Source of the DNA: CALDSL01 sp039810245
GTDB lineage: Bacteria; Chloroflexota; Anaerolineae; Anaerolineales; Anaerolineaceae
Direction: 5' to 3'
Assembly: GCA_039810245.1 (NCBI GenBank)
Contig: JBDHWQ010000011.1
Coordinates: 1 to 64,000, forward strand
Length of the DNA stretch: 64,000 bases
Part shown: in pieces, positions 50,201 to 57,547 of the stretch
Position numbering within the stretch: the stretch's first letter is position 1
How the letters are laid out: each line of letters opens with the position of its first letter
Translations under genes and position numbers: made by a program
The notes under the pieces: model-generated
What the model saw: only the letters and a program-made list of their open reading frames with translations
Databases searched by the model: none
What the model was told of the DNA's origin: nothing

Positions 50201-53200
50201 CCTCCGCCCCGACTGGCAGACGTTCCGCGCGGTGGAGCTGTTCGCGCTGCAGGCCGCGATTATGATCCGCGAGCATCAGACTGCCGCGCGCCTGGAAACC
50301 GCGGCCGCGCAGGCCCAGGCCGACGCGGCCCGGCTGCGGGCGCAGTCACAGGAATTAAATGAGCGCATTCCGCTGCTGCTGGGTGAAGTGCGCCAGCAGG
50401 GCGAAAGCATCCGGGAGATGGATCGCCAACTGGCGCGGCTGCGCACCGGGCTGGAGGTGGCCGAGCAGGCCAACGCGCAGCCCGACGCGCGCGCCGTGCT
50501 GCAAACCGTGGCGCGCGAGCTGATGGCACGTTTTGGCATGCACCTGGCGCTGGTGGCCGAGAAGACCACGGCCGGCGCAGAGCTGCTGGACGTGTTCGGC
50601 GATTTCCCGGTGGATGTAAACCCGCGCGCGTTGTTTGGCCAGCGCAATCCGCTGCGCGCCGTGCTGCAGGAAGGCAGCATTCTGCTGCGCGGCGATTTGT
50701 GGGAAGACCCGGAGTGGAAGGATAACGCCTTCCTCAACGCCCTGGGCGCGCGCAGCATGATTGCCCTGCCGCTGGCGGGCGAGCTTTCGGCCGGCGTGCT
50801 GGTGCTGGGGCGCGGCGTGCTGCCGCCTTTTACTCCCGCAGACCACCAGGCCTTCGCTCAGGTCAACCGCCAGGTCAGTGTGGGGTTGCAGAACCTGGGG
50901 CTGCTGCAGGAAACCCGCCAGCGGCTGCGCGAGATGGACACGCTGCTGGAGTTCAGCCGCAAGCTGGGCGATTACACCCCGCAGAGCATCCTTTCCACAC
51001 TGCTCGAGAGCGCCTTGCAGATCGTACCCGCGGCGCAGGCCGGCTGGGCCGGGTTGTGGGATGAGCGCGCCGGCGAGCTGCTGCCGCAGGTGGCATCCGG
51101 CTATGCCGATAGCGCCAGCCTGGTGGGCATGCGCCTGGCTCCGGCTGGCGCGCAGCCCGGCGATAGCTCGCCGCTGCCGCTGCGCGCGTTTGCCGCCGGC
51201 GCGCCGCTGCGCGCGGCCGAAGTCCAGTTTGCGCGCGATTACAACCTGCCGCCGGATGACCTGCTGCGCTATCGCCGCGCCACCGGGGGACGTCTGCCGG
51301 TTTCGATCCTGGCTGTGCCGCTGCGGCTGGCCGGGCAGGCGCTGGGCGTGCTGACCCTGGAAGATTTCACCTCGCAGGAGGGCATCAGCCGCGAAGATGA
51401 AAACATGGTGCTGGCCCTGGCGCATCAGGCCGCGCTGGCGCTGGAAAATGCGCGCCTGCTGCAATCTGCCGAGGGGCGCGCCGCGCAGCTTGCCGCGCTG
51501 ACGCGCGTGGCCGGCACCATCACGACCAGCCTGCGCTCCGAAGACCTGGTAGCCTCGCTGCTGGACCAGTTGGGCGAAGTGCTGGCCTATGATACCGCCA
51601 CGCTGTGGCTGCGCGATGGCGATCTGCTCAGTGTGGCCGCTGCGCGCGGCTTCGAACAGGATGGCAGCCTGGTGGGGCTGTCGGTGGCGGTGGAAGACAG
51701 CCAGCTCTTCCGCGAGATGGCAGAAACCGGACATCCAATCTGCGTGCCAGACGTGCGTCTGGACGAGCGCTTCCCCTCGCTGGGTGAAGCTGAGCGCATT
51801 TCCTGGCTGGGCATCCCCCTGATCGCCAAGGGCCAGCTCACGGGTGTCATCGCGGTGGATAAGACCGAAATCGCGTTTTACAGTCAAGAACATATGCGCG
51901 CCGCCACTACGTTTGCCAGCCAGGCAGCCGTTGCGCTGGATAACGCGCGCCTGTTTGAGGAAAGCGAGCGCCGCGCGGCGCAGCTTGATGAGCGCTCGCG
52001 CCGCCTGGGACTGCTCAACCGACTTTCGGGGGCGCTGGGCGCCTCGCTGGACGTTGATGCTTTGCTCGCGCTGACCGCGCAGGAGCTGCTGGCCGCGCTG
52101 GGTGTGGATCACGCCGCGGCATTGATGCTGGGCGCGGATGGCGCGGAGCTGCTGCTGCAAGTCGAAGTGCCGGCCGGGTCGCCGGCCGAGATGCCGCTGA
52201 GATTGCCGTCTACGCCGTTATTTGACCACCTGATCCAATCACGCGGGCTGTATGCCACCAGCGAAGCGCAGCACGAAGCCGACCTGGCGCCGCTGGCGCC
52301 GGTCTACCTGGCTCCGCGCGGGTTGAATTCTTTGATGGTGGTGCCGCTGCTCTCGGGCAGCGACCTGCTGGGCTGGCTGCTGCTTGGCACCGCGCGCGAA
52401 GCGCGTTTCACCCCGCAGGAAATGGAGCTGGCGCGCACCATCAGCAACCAGGCTGCCACCGCGGTGCAGAACGCGCGCCTGTTTGCCGAAACCCGCCGCC
52501 TGACGCAAGACCTGGAGCAGCGCGTGGAGCAGCGCACCGCCGAAGTGATGCGCGAGCACCACAACTCGCAGACCCTGCTGCGCATTATTTCCGAGCTGTC
52601 GGCCAGCCTGGACATGGACATGGTGCTCAGCCGCACGCTGAGCGTGCTGGATGAAGCCACGGGCGCGCAGCAAAGCCTGATCCTGCTGGCGCAGAGCAAG
52701 AAGGTCTACCATGCCGGCAGCGACCTGGCGGGTGTGCGCGCGGCTGGCGGCCCGCGCGCCGACCAGTCCATCCATAAGCTGGTGCTGCGCGAGCGCGCCC
52801 CGCTGCTGCTGGCCGACCTGGGCGCAGACCCGCGACTGGGTGAAGCCGGGTCCATGGCGAACTTCCGCAGCGTGCTGGCCGTGCCGCTGGCGCTGGGCGA
52901 AGATGTGCTCGGCAGCCTGATGCTGCTGCACGAACGGCCGGGCTTCTTCCACGATGACCAGATGCGCCTGCTGGAAGCTACCGCGCGGCAGATCAGCCTG
53001 TCGCTCAATAACGCCGACCTGTTCAACCTGATCCGCGACCAGGCCGAAAACCTGGGCGGGATGCTGCGCGACCAGCAAGTGGCTGCCAGCCGCTCGCGCG
53101 CCATCCTCGAGGCTGTGGCCGATGGCGTGTTGGTGACCGAAGCCGATAACGTGATCACCCTGTTCAACGCATCGGCCGAGCGCATTCTGGGGTTGGATGC

Positions 53201-54158
53201 GGAACAGGTGGTCAGCCGCTCGCTCGAGCAGTTCACCGGGCTGTTTGGCAAGGCCGCCTCGGCGTGGATGGAAACCATCCGCGACTGGTCGGAGAACGGC
53301 GAGAGTGAAACGCAAGGCGAGACGTACGCCGAGCAGCTCGAGCTGGAAAACGGTAAGATCGTATCGGTGCATCTGGCGCCGGTGATCCTGCGCCATGAGT
53401 TCCTGGGGACGGTGTCGATCTTCCGCGACATCACCCACGAAGTGCAGGTAGACCGGCTCAAGTCGGAGTTTGTGGCTAACGTCAGTCACGAGCTGCGCAC
53501 ACCGATGACCTCGATCAAGGGCTACGTGGATATTATGCTGATGGGCGCGGCAGGCGAGATTGACCCGCGCGTGCGCCACTTCCTCGAAGTAGTGCGCAGC
53601 AACACCGAGCGATTGAGCGTGCTGGTCAATGACCTGCTGGACGTTTCCAAGATCGAATCGGGACGCGTGACGCTCTCGATGCGCGCGCTGGACATGCGCC
53701 AGATCGCGGATGACGTGATCGTGGATATCAACCGCCGCGCGCGCGAAGAAAACAAGGCGATGAATTTCTCGCTGGAAATCCCGGATGGGCTGCCAAAAGT
53801 GCGCGGCGACCTGGAGCGCGTGCGCCAGGTGCTGGGCAACCTGGTGAGCAATGGCTACAACTATACCCCCGCCGGCGGGCAGGTGACGGTGTGCATGCGC
53901 CCCGGCGCGGGTGAGGTGATTGTGGACGTGCGCGATAATGGCATTGGCATCGCCCAGGCCGACCAGGCGCGCATCTTCGAACGCTTTTACCGCGGCGAGG
54001 ACCCGCTGGTGCTGGCCACGGCCGGCACCGGGCTGGGGCTGGCGATCACGCGCTCGCTGGTGGAAATGCACGGCGGCCGCATCTGGTTCCAATCCAGCGG
54101 CGAGCGTGGCATTGGCTCGGTATTTTCCTTCAGCCTGCCGGTGATGGAATCTGAATAA
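47226..54158 (+). CDS. giant sensor histidine kinase with ten GAF domains
   Basis: 2310 residues. One N-terminal transmembrane segment (about 6-26) is followed by a PAS-like region (about 40-140), then ten GAF domains at roughly 171-316, 338-491, 515-663, 691-828, 856-1018, 1085-1228, 1253-1413, 1434-1578, 1608-1748 and 1793-1935; a coiled coil lies before the sixth. A PAS domain (1956-2073) precedes HisKA with the phospho-acceptor His2088 in FVANVSHELRTPM, and HATPase with NLVSNGYNYTP, VRDNGIGIA and GTGLGLAI. Kinase motifs are intact. GAF ligands cannot be inferred. It lies between two receiver genes, its likely targets. Confidence 0.95.
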   Translation: MPALNAPGIGLLIALTGLLIWLAVRFLPRKQAAVASKPAPVEAVLNSVPDSSDAVLVIEAGGRPLLANARARELFHLKDGQLPNLERLARSIRPADQFLNLCAFNHQANLVLDGRLVAGTSYRLALRPNPLVVVTLRDPGLTASLATGADGQNRTTLQTFVDFYQAIAASLELETTIQTILENIEKLVPADWKEITVWDAASEGLAPYRMYSGEDGSNGLEAAAQRYRLGEGLAGQVAQERKPVLVSGDGETGYTLAGAPDAPRSLLGMPLLIGQDLIGTLTLGSMTPGAFRSEDLEVIKMLGGQAAVALHNAQRYEAEQRRTAELSGLAQLSQAFGSARDPKVLFDRLVQSILPLVRVEQLGFLLYNEASRTLEAQPPFYGLPEQFLEMYRIAVPPNSALETALMEQDVLLTENAAEDPAWEALGLGPVARGASLRETVLVPLASGGRMLGYLQASNHARRSAGFTQDELHLLVIVANQAAPVIDNFTLIQQSRQRAQRAEALRRIASLASSAANLDEILKISLQELCRLLQADVAAIFLNHQSSGELRFRPESMFGALEPLPESMGRLREDDPQYHFTVTGSQRALFTGSLTEESAVIPFYQGIQVFWNIEAVVIAPLVVRDEGIGELWIAARQPYAFDKGSLQLAATAAGQLAGVVEQSFLAAQTDENLHRRVQQLGALTRINRELSSSLDMQYLMQMVYDEALQTTGAGCGAIFLFDTEHPTPGGPRTRFALGEETGRDLTAFEQRVLEKGVPVNIASTARSEYAVHEGVGSALLIPFTYHGRPVGLMALHAAQPGGFDAIAAEIAQSLAVQAAVVLGSAMQQDEQAQQGAALQRETETLTRLFEISRSLHPEQPLPRVLEAVAQAIRSATPFQVVVISTYDAETRRLVRAHAEGASPDAWAQLQANRPSWEAVSAMLQAEYRIGSVYYIPADRRPQLPAEVHTVTVLPESAGEQGDAWNARDLLFVPLLDHDGAPLGLISVDAPRDGLRPDWQTFRAVELFALQAAIMIREHQTAARLETAAAQAQADAARLRAQSQELNERIPLLLGEVRQQGESIREMDRQLARLRTGLEVAEQANAQPDARAVLQTVARELMARFGMHLALVAEKTTAGAELLDVFGDFPVDVNPRALFGQRNPLRAVLQEGSILLRGDLWEDPEWKDNAFLNALGARSMIALPLAGELSAGVLVLGRGVLPPFTPADHQAFAQVNRQVSVGLQNLGLLQETRQRLREMDTLLEFSRKLGDYTPQSILSTLLESALQIVPAAQAGWAGLWDERAGELLPQVASGYADSASLVGMRLAPAGAQPGDSSPLPLRAFAAGAPLRAAEVQFARDYNLPPDDLLRYRRATGGRLPVSILAVPLRLAGQALGVLTLEDFTSQEGISREDENMVLALAHQAALALENARLLQSAEGRAAQLAALTRVAGTITTSLRSEDLVASLLDQLGEVLAYDTATLWLRDGDLLSVAAARGFEQDGSLVGLSVAVEDSQLFREMAETGHPICVPDVRLDERFPSLGEAERISWLGIPLIAKGQLTGVIAVDKTEIAFYSQEHMRAATTFASQAAVALDNARLFEESERRAAQLDERSRRLGLLNRLSGALGASLDVDALLALTAQELLAALGVDHAAALMLGADGAELLLQVEVPAGSPAEMPLRLPSTPLFDHLIQSRGLYATSEAQHEADLAPLAPVYLAPRGLNSLMVVPLLSGSDLLGWLLLGTAREARFTPQEMELARTISNQAATAVQNARLFAETRRLTQDLEQRVEQRTAEVMREHHNSQTLLRIISELSASLDMDMVLSRTLSVLDEATGAQQSLILLAQSKKVYHAGSDLAGVRAAGGPRADQSIHKLVLRERAPLLLADLGADPRLGEAGSMANFRSVLAVPLALGEDVLGSLMLLHERPGFFHDDQMRLLEATARQISLSLNNADLFNLIRDQAENLGGMLRDQQVAASRSRAILEAVADGVLVTEADNVITLFNASAERILGLDAEQVVSRSLEQFTGLFGKAASAWMETIRDWSENGESETQGETYAEQLELENGKIVSVHLAPVILRHEFLGTVSIFRDITHEVQVDRLKSEFVANVSHELRTPMTSIKGYVDIMLMGAAGEIDPRVRHFLEVVRSNTERLSVLVNDLLDVSKIESGRVTLSMRALDMRQIADDVIVDINRRAREENKAMNFSLEIPDGLPKVRGDLERVRQVLGNLVSNGYNYTPAGGQVTVCMRPGAGEVIVDVRDNGIGIAQADQARIFERFYRGEDPLVLATAGTGLGLAITRSLVEMHGGRIWFQSSGERGIGSVFSFSLPVMESE

Positions 54159-54170
54159 TGGAGCAGTAGC

Positions 54171-54548
54171 ATGGGAAGAATTTTGGTAGCCGAAGATGAA
54201 CCTGATATCCGTGACCTGATTGGCTTCACATTGCGCTTTGCGGGCCACGACGTGAAGACGGTGTGTAACGGCGCCGAGGCGGTGGAAGCCGCGCTGGCCA
54301 ACCCGCCCGACCTGATTTTGATGGACGTGCGCATGCCGCGCATGACCGGTTATGAGGCCTGCGAAAAGATTAAGAGCGAGCCAAGCATTTGCCACATCCC
54401 GGTGGTGTTCCTGTCGGCCAAGGGCCAGGAATCAGAAATTCAGACCGGGCTGGAAGCCGGGGCGAGCGAATACCTGCTCAAGCCGTTTGCCCCGGATGAG
54501 TTGACCGTGCGCGTGGCCGGGCTGCTGGCCGGGATTGCCGCGCGTTAG
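54171..54548 (+). CDS. single-domain response regulator (CheY-like)
   Basis: 125 residues, only a receiver domain: AEDEPD acidic pair, phospho-acceptor Asp52 in LILMDVRMP, Ser/Thr in FLSAKGQE and Lys in LLKPFAPDEL. No output domain, so it acts through protein contacts, for example on the GTPase, the motility machinery or as a phosphate sink. Twelve bases after the kinase stop, so it is the natural partner. Confidence 0.94.
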   Translation: MGRILVAEDEPDIRDLIGFTLRFAGHDVKTVCNGAEAVEAALANPPDLILMDVRMPRMTGYEACEKIKSEPSICHIPVVFLSAKGQESEIQTGLEAGASEYLLKPFAPDELTVRVAGLLAGIAAR

Positions 54549-54563
54549 GGGATTGGGAACGCG

Positions 54564-55352
54564 ATGAGTGTTGTCCTGCTGCATCAGGAGATTGTCCATT
54601 ACGAGGTGCTCGGCCGTGGCCGGCCGCTGATCTTGCTGCACGGCTGGGTGGGATCGTGGCGCTATTGGATCCCGGTGATGCAGGCTGCTTCGGTGCAGTA
54701 CCGCGCCTATGCGCTCGACCTGTGGGGTTTTGGTGACAGCGCCAAGAACCCGGCGCATTACAGCATCGACCAGCAGTGCGAGCTGGTACAGGCTTTTCTG
54801 GACGAGATGGGTATTGGCCGCGTGGCGCTGGTGGGCCACGGGCTGGGCGGGCTGGTGGCCATGCTTTGCGCGCAGCGCATGCCGCAGGTGGTCGACCGCT
54901 TTATGGCGGTTGGCGTCCCATTGGAAGATGGCATGGTCAGCGCACGGCTGCGCAGCGCATCACCCACCGACCTGGCCGACTGGCTGCTGGGCCGCGGCCC
55001 GCTGGTGGACCCGGTGCGGGTGGACGCGCCCAAGAGCGACCCGCAGGCTATCCAGGCCTCACTGGCGGCGATGAGCGCCAACGGGCTGCTGGGCGGCTGG
55101 AAGCAGCTCAAAACGGCCTGCCTGCTGGTCAGCGGACAGCAGGACGCGGCAGTGGAGCCACCACGCCTGGATCAGCTCGCCAGCATCCCCGAGCAGACCC
55201 ACGCGGTCAATTTTGAGCAGTCGGGGCATTTCCCCATGCTGGACGAGAGCAGTAAGTTCAACCGCCTGATGATGGATTTCCTGACGCTGCCCTCAGGCGA
55301 AAGCCCGCGACAGCTACAGCTCAAGGAAGAATGGAAGCGCCGGGTGCGCTAA
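54564..55352 (+). CDS. alpha/beta-hydrolase-fold pseudoenzyme
   Basis: 262 residues. Same fold and N-terminal wording as the hydrolase at 43609 (IVHYEVLGRGRPLILLHGWVGSWRYW), but the nucleophile elbow is LVGHGLGG: the Ser is replaced by Gly93 (codon at 54840-54842). The acid (VSGQQDAAVEPP) and His (SGHFPMLDE) regions are kept. It is therefore probably non-catalytic, a binding or receptor protein, comparable in idea to RsbQ/strigolactone-type receptors, though those keep a Ser. Ends the signalling operon, followed by a strong terminator. Confidence 0.82.
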   Translation: MSVVLLHQEIVHYEVLGRGRPLILLHGWVGSWRYWIPVMQAASVQYRAYALDLWGFGDSAKNPAHYSIDQQCELVQAFLDEMGIGRVALVGHGLGGLVAMLCAQRMPQVVDRFMAVGVPLEDGMVSARLRSASPTDLADWLLGRGPLVDPVRVDAPKSDPQAIQASLAAMSANGLLGGWKQLKTACLLVSGQQDAAVEPPRLDQLASIPEQTHAVNFEQSGHFPMLDESSKFNRLMMDFLTLPSGESPRQLQLKEEWKRRVR

Positions 55353-55363
55353 GGAAGGCCAGC

Positions 55364-55401
55364 AGGTGGTTTTGGGCGGCATTCGCCGCCCAAAACCACC
55401 T
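55364..55401 (+). terminator. terminator of the signalling operon
   Basis: A perfect 17-bp stem (55364-55380 with 55385-55401) and a 4-base loop ATTC, 11 bases after the stop codon, followed by ACTTTCT. It closes the operon that starts at the promoter at 42120. Confidence 0.88.
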
Positions 55402-55419
55402 ACTTTCTATACGTTCTGC

Positions 55420-55448
55420 TTGACATTCTTGCAGCAGGCGTCTATACT
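55420..55448 (+). promoter_or_regulatory. promoter of the thiamine operon
   Basis: TTGACA (55420-55425), a 17-base spacer and TATACT (55443-55448). Start of transcription near 55455, just before the riboswitch. Confidence 0.85.
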
Positions 55449-55459
55449 GGTCGCAATAA

Positions 55460-55552
55460 CATCGGGGAGCCTGGTGCGCCAGGCTGAGAGGAGGACTGCG
55501 CAGTCCTCGACCCTTATGACCTGATCCGGATTATGCCGGCGGAGGGAAGATA
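55460..55552 (+). promoter_or_regulatory. TPP riboswitch (THI element)
   Basis: All consensus boxes of the thiamine-pyrophosphate aptamer occur in order: GGGGAGCC..., GGCTGAGAGGA, a variable hairpin (GGACTGCGCAGTCC), GACCCTTATGACCTGATCCGG, and ATTATGCCGGCGGAGGGA. The promoter lies just upstream and thiamine genes follow. TPP binding should turn the genes off. The expression platform is the hairpin at 55574-55592. Confidence 0.96.
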
Positions 55553-55573
55553 GCACCAGCTTGCATGTCATCA

Positions 55574-55596
55574 CCCCTCGCCCGGCGAGGGGTTTT
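55574..55596 (+). terminator. riboswitch expression platform hairpin
   Basis: CCCCTCGCC pairs with GGCGAGGGG around one to five bases and is followed by TTTTG. The right arm contains the GAGGGG that serves as Shine-Dalgarno 6 bases before the thiN ATG. The short T run makes both transcription termination and Shine-Dalgarno masking possible. Confidence 0.75.
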
Positions 55597-55598
55597 GT

Positions 55599-56252
55599 AT
55601 GCCTGCACCACGCGCGATTATTTTCGTCAATGGACTGCTGGATGACACCGCCGGCCTGCAAGGCTATCTTCAAAGCGACGACTGGCTGGTGGCCACTGAC
55701 GGCGGGTTGCGCCACTGCCGCGCACTGGGACTCGCGCCACACGTGCTCATCGGCGATCTGGATTCGGTCAGCGAACAAGACGAAGACTGGGTGCGGGCGC
55801 AAGGCGGGCGCGTGCTGCGCTATCCGCCCGAAAAAGACGAGACCGACCTGGAGCTGGCGCTAACATTGGCGCGCAGCGAGGGCTTCACGACCATCCGCAT
55901 GGTCGGCGCGCTGGGTGGGCGGGTGGATCATCTGCTGGGCAACCTGTCGCTGCTGGCGCAGCCAGACCTGGTGGGGTTGGATGTGCGTATCGTCCAGCCC
56001 GGCAGCGAGATTTTTATGATCCGCGGGCAGGCAGAGATTGAAGGCCGCGCCGGCGACCTGGTGTCGCTGTTACCGTTGTTTGGCACGGCGCAAGGCGTGC
56101 GCACCGAGGGCCTGCAGTACCCGCTGCGCGCGGAAGATCTGCTGCCTTACCACGCGCGCGGCGTCAGCAACGTGATGCTCGGCGCACGCGCTGCCGTCAG
56201 CGTGGATGCCGGCCTGCTGCTGTGCGTGCATTACGGGGAGATTACGGCGTGA
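55599..56252 (+). CDS. thiN: thiamine pyrophosphokinase
   Basis: 217 residues, normal length. It makes TPP from thiamine and ATP. Motifs: DGGLRHCRALGLAPHVLIGDLDSV at the N-terminal domain (catalytic Asp pair), PPEKDETDLELAL, and GALGGRVDHLLGNLSLL. The C-terminal domain is the smaller beta-sandwich that binds thiamine. Directly behind a TPP riboswitch and followed by thiamine ABC transporter genes, so the operon imports thiamine and activates it. Confidence 0.95.
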   Translation: MPAPRAIIFVNGLLDDTAGLQGYLQSDDWLVATDGGLRHCRALGLAPHVLIGDLDSVSEQDEDWVRAQGGRVLRYPPEKDETDLELALTLARSEGFTTIRMVGALGGRVDHLLGNLSLLAQPDLVGLDVRIVQPGSEIFMIRGQAEIEGRAGDLVSLLPLFGTAQGVRTEGLQYPLRAEDLLPYHARGVSNVMLGARAAVSVDAGLLLCVHYGEITA

Positions 56253-56461
56253 GAGGGTGTGACGGCTACAACTTCCGGCCGCGACAGAGCCAATTCTCCG
56301 CGGGGGTTAGGATTGCCAGCTGAATATGGGATTGAAGTACCGAATAAGGTAAACCATCTGCCAATGATGCCTACATCGGTCCTGGTAGGGAATCGCCGCA
56401 GTTTGGTGCGCCGAGGCACACCCTACGTGCGGAGTTTCTATATCACTCTACAAGGAGCAAT
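56253..56461. other. intergenic region before the thiamine-binding protein gene
   Basis: 209 bases without a convincing gene, hairpin or promoter. The small frame 56259-56465 is not supported. AAGGAG (56453-56458) precedes the next start. It interrupts an otherwise tight thiamine operon. Confidence 0.4.
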
Positions 56462-57547
56462 ATGAATCGGAAAACCGTCTTCTCTCTTCTACTCTTTTTT
56501 CTCTTGCTTACCGCTTGCGCGGGCGCGGCCACGCCGCAGGCCACCGCCCCCGCGCCAACGCCGCCGGCGGGTGCACCGGTAAAGCTGACCGTGCTGACGC
56601 ACGATTCATTCGCGGTCAGTGAGAGCCTGATCAACGAATTCCAGCAGGCCAATAACATCCAGGTATCGTTCATCAAGGGCGGTGACGCCGGCGCGGCGCT
56701 GAACCGCGTGGTGCTCTCCAAGGGCAGCCCGCTGGCCGACGTGTTCTACGGCGTGGACAGCACCTTCCTCTCGCGCGCGCTGGAAGCCGACGTCTTCGAA
56801 CCGCTGGATACGCCCATGCTGGGCGAGATTCCGGCCGAGTTCCAGCTTGACCCGCAGAAACGCGCCCTGCCGGTGGACTATGGCGATGTGTGCATCAACT
56901 ACGATAAAGCCTATTTCGCCGAAAAGAACCTGGCTGTGCCGGCTTCGTTTGATGACCTGCTCAAGCCCGAATACCGCGGGCTGCTGGCGGTGGAAAACCC
57001 GGCCACTTCCTCGCCCGGGCTGGCCTTCCTGATGGCCAGCATCGCGCAGTACGGCGAAGATGGATACCGTGATTTCTGGCAGAAGCTGCGCGACAACGAC
57101 GTGGCGGTAGTCAACGACTGGGAGACGGCCTACTATACCAACTTCAGCGGCTCGTCCGGGCGCGGCCCGCAGCCCATGGTGGTCTCCTACGGTTCCAGCC
57201 CGGCGGCGGAGGTGGTGTTTGCGTCGACCCCGCTGGACGAAGCTCCCACCGCGTCGATCGTGGCCCCTGGAACGTGTTACCGCCAGATTGAATTTGTAGG
57301 CATCCTCAAGGGCACGCCCAACCGCGAAGCCGCCGCAAAATTCGTCGAGTTCATGCTGTCGCGCCAGTTCCAGGAAGATATGCCGCTGCAAATGTTCGTC
57401 TACCCGGTTAACCAGGCCGCGGTGCTGCCCGAGGCTTTCCAGAAGTGGGCGCAGGCCGCGCAGCAGCCGGCCCAGCTCGATCCCGCGCTGGTCAGCGCGA
57501 ACCGCCAGGCGTGGATCCAGGCATGGACGGAGACCGTGCTGCGGTGA
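56462..57547 (+). CDS. thiB: thiamine ABC transporter substrate-binding lipoprotein
   Basis: 361 residues. A lipoprotein signal (FSLLLFFLLLTAC, lipobox LTAC) is followed by an Ala/Pro linker. The mature domain is a type II periplasmic-binding protein of the ThiB/TbpA group: KLTVLTHDSFAVSESLINEFQQ, GGDAGAALNRVVLSKGSPLADVFYGVD, then DYGDVCINYDKAYF, and PMVVSYGSSPAAE. Binding of thiamine fits the riboswitch-controlled setting. Its stop overlaps the permease start as GTGA. Confidence 0.93.
   Translation: MNRKTVFSLLLFFLLLTACAGAATPQATAPAPTPPAGAPVKLTVLTHDSFAVSESLINEFQQANNIQVSFIKGGDAGAALNRVVLSKGSPLADVFYGVDSTFLSRALEADVFEPLDTPMLGEIPAEFQLDPQKRALPVDYGDVCINYDKAYFAEKNLAVPASFDDLLKPEYRGLLAVENPATSSPGLAFLMASIAQYGEDGYRDFWQKLRDNDVAVVNDWETAYYTNFSGSSGRGPQPMVVSYGSSPAAEVVFASTPLDEAPTASIVAPGTCYRQIEFVGILKGTPNREAAAKFVEFMLSRQFQEDMPLQMFVYPVNQAAVLPEAFQKWAQAAQQPAQLDPALVSANRQAWIQAWTETVLR

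Noticed and set aside
50355..52160. 601-codon minus-strand frame opposite GAF domains
   Set aside because: Same kind of antisense shadow, Gln/Arg-rich without domain features.
52239..54395. 718-codon open frame opposite the giant kinase
   Set aside because: Low-complexity His/Gln/Ala-rich antisense frame with no start signal; the kinase motifs on the plus strand explain the region.
56259..56465. 68-codon ORF between thiN and thiB
   Set aside because: No ribosome binding site, runs past the thiB start codon, no similarity recognised.
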